A DNA stretch of 64,000 nt, taken from the NCBI RefSeq assembly GCF_046054155.1, contig NZ_JBEQCT010000002.1, positions 698,888 to 762,887 of the forward strand, given 5' to 3'. Positions within the stretch are counted from its first letter, which is position 1; every line of letters begins with the position of its first letter. The stretch comes from Celerinatantimonas yamalensis. GTDB lineage: Bacteria; Pseudomonadota; Gammaproteobacteria; Enterobacterales; Celerinatantimonadaceae. The notes beneath the pieces were generated by a model, which ran no database searches, was not told the DNA's origin, and was given only the letters and a program-made list of their open reading frames with translations. Below are positions 63,104-64,000 of the stretch, piece after piece. Made by a program: the position numbers and the translations under genes.

Positions 63104-64000
63104 ATCGCGGTAGAGCGCCCCATTACTGAGGCGACCCCGCACAGATCCGGACGTGCGGAACTACCGCATCCGGCTCTTCAGTTATATAGTCACTCGTGTA
63201 AAACACGACCCTAGTACCAGTCAACAAGCACATTTCGCTCGCTAACTTTCGGTACCTCAATTTTAAAATACGTTAACATCTTCTTGAAATGACTCCAGTT
63301 ATAACTTTGCCGGCCACTTCGCCTGTTCAGCCATTTGTACAGTGTATGCAAAACATAATTGTATAAATGCGATAAGCTGCGACTGTTATCGGGCAGTCCA
63401 AAGTAATTCCTAAATCCTAGCAGTTTTCGTTTCAATTACGGCAACCACTCTCTCAATTTGAGTGATCGTTTTGCCTTTATCCATTGGTAATATTCGCTTA
63501 GTGTGGCTTTCTGCTTCTTAACCGCAGTTCTTCGCCTTAACCTCGCTTTACCATTGGTATCTGTTCCCCAATAAAATTCAAATCCTAGAAATACAAAGTG
63601 ACGTTTTCGCCCGACATGAAATCGGCTGAAGCGTATTAATGATGTCTTATCTTCTGCTACGTCCAAATTGCTTATTTTTAAGGTAACGTCTTTAATCGTT
63701 TCGGTAGTACCTTGTAAAAGCGCTCGGCATCCCTTACAAATTGAAATGCACAGACAAAATCATCTGCATAGCGGATCATCATGCATCGTCCGCGCATTGC
63801 CGGTTTTACTTTCTTTTCAAACCATACATCAAGAGCATAGTGGAGATAGATATTCGCCAGCACTGGGCTGATAATTCCACCTTGTGGCGAACCACTCTGC
63901 GGTTTCTCGAATACCCCTTCGGGCGTTTTGATCCGCGCTTTCAGCCATTGACTAATGAGGCTTAATATCGCTTTATCATCAATGCGTTCACTCAACATCC
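63104..64000 (-). mobile_element. Group II intron, 3' part, copy 3 (runs off the window)
   Basis: The 3' edge lies near ACAATCG at 63102-63108. Domain V at 63142-63176 reads GAGCCGGATGCGG, loop, CCGCACGTCCGGATCTG, the standard 34-35-base hairpin with a bulge. It is followed upstream by the intron-encoded reverse transcriptase on the minus strand. The position in a cassette array suggests the IIC-attC class that inserts at attC sites, which I infer rather than prove. Confidence 0.85.
63211..64000 (-). pseudogene. ltrA: Group II intron reverse transcriptase/maturase, broken
   Basis: From 64000 down: LSERIDDKAILSLISQWL, the RT block QSGSPQGGIISPVLANIYLH, and the active site IRYADDFV. Near 63685 a one-base frameshift moves the frame (LKDVTLKISNLDVAEDKTSL should follow RL). 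At 63436-63438 an in-frame TAA splits REWLP from LKRKLLGFRNYFG. The end, LYKWLNRRSGRQSYNW to VLVDWY, is the usual maturase C-terminal block. With both lesions the protein is not functional unless the sequence has errors. Confidence 0.88.

Overview
The window comes from a gammaproteobacterium of the Vibrionaceae, most likely a Vibrio. The reasons are VCR-like attC sites in a cassette array, a PemB/PelX/KdgM/Ogl pectin set of the Dickeya-Vibrio kind, and mixed house-keeping genes with Vibrio-style neighbours. No rRNA, tRNA or CRISPR array was seen. The species cannot be named from the sequence alone.

Region 1 (1-9.5 kb) is a pectin-degradation locus. It holds two KdgM-type outer-membrane porins (one cut by the window edge), a periplasmic PL9 exopolygalacturonate lyase (PelX type), an oligogalacturonate lyase (Ogl, PL22) with all its metal and catalytic residues, and a sodium:solute symporter. 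A lipoprotein pectin methylesterase (PemB type) lies apart at 23.2-24.4 kb. Together they would demethylate pectin, take oligogalacturonides through the outer membrane, cut them to dimers and monomers, and import them. A KdgR-like palindrome and a CRP-like site sit upstream of pelX.

Region 2 (3.5-6.1 kb and 9.5-32.7 kb) is mostly ordinary chromosome. It contains a CBS/nucleotidyltransferase signalling protein with an exonuclease partner, a dienelactone hydrolase, a methyltransferase with a divergent XRE regulator, a MetE-like protein, a YddG exporter, DoxX, an Na+/H+ antiporter-family protein, an SDR, an MFS/LysR divergent pair, a YbaK-type deacylase and a response regulator with GGDEF and a degenerate EAL domain. 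It also contains an HIBADH-family dehydrogenase, a GT39 glycosyltransferase with a PAP2 phosphatase, ApbE, an MHS-type transporter and NfsA.

Region 3 (32.8-42.8 kb) is the most interesting part: a lasso-peptide-type RiPP cluster. It encodes a PqqD-like B1, a transglutaminase-like B2 protease, an asparagine-synthetase-like C cyclase without the N-terminal Cys, an exporter, and a heavy tailoring set. The tailoring set is an HPr-kinase-like kinase, an NTP_transf_5 nucleotidyltransferase, a sulfotransferase fused to a GNAT domain, and an ATP-grasp protein. I could not find a convincing precursor gene. The place to look is the roughly 840-base gap between B1 and C.

Region 4 (43.2-64 kb) is accessory DNA. 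It contains ten attC-like sites in one orientation with promoterless minus-strand cassettes (GNATs, HAD hydrolases, a DJ-1/PfpI protein, an NTF2-like protein, small membrane proteins, an alpha/beta hydrolase and a putative PRTase-fold effector). It also contains three same-orientation copies of a group II intron 3' end and relics of IS110, IS3 and IS30 elements. A complete fructose-family PTS operon (PRD regulator, EIIA, EIIB, EIIC, two class II aldolases and a ROK kinase; 47.8-54.1 kb) sits between these relics. No integron integrase lies in the window.
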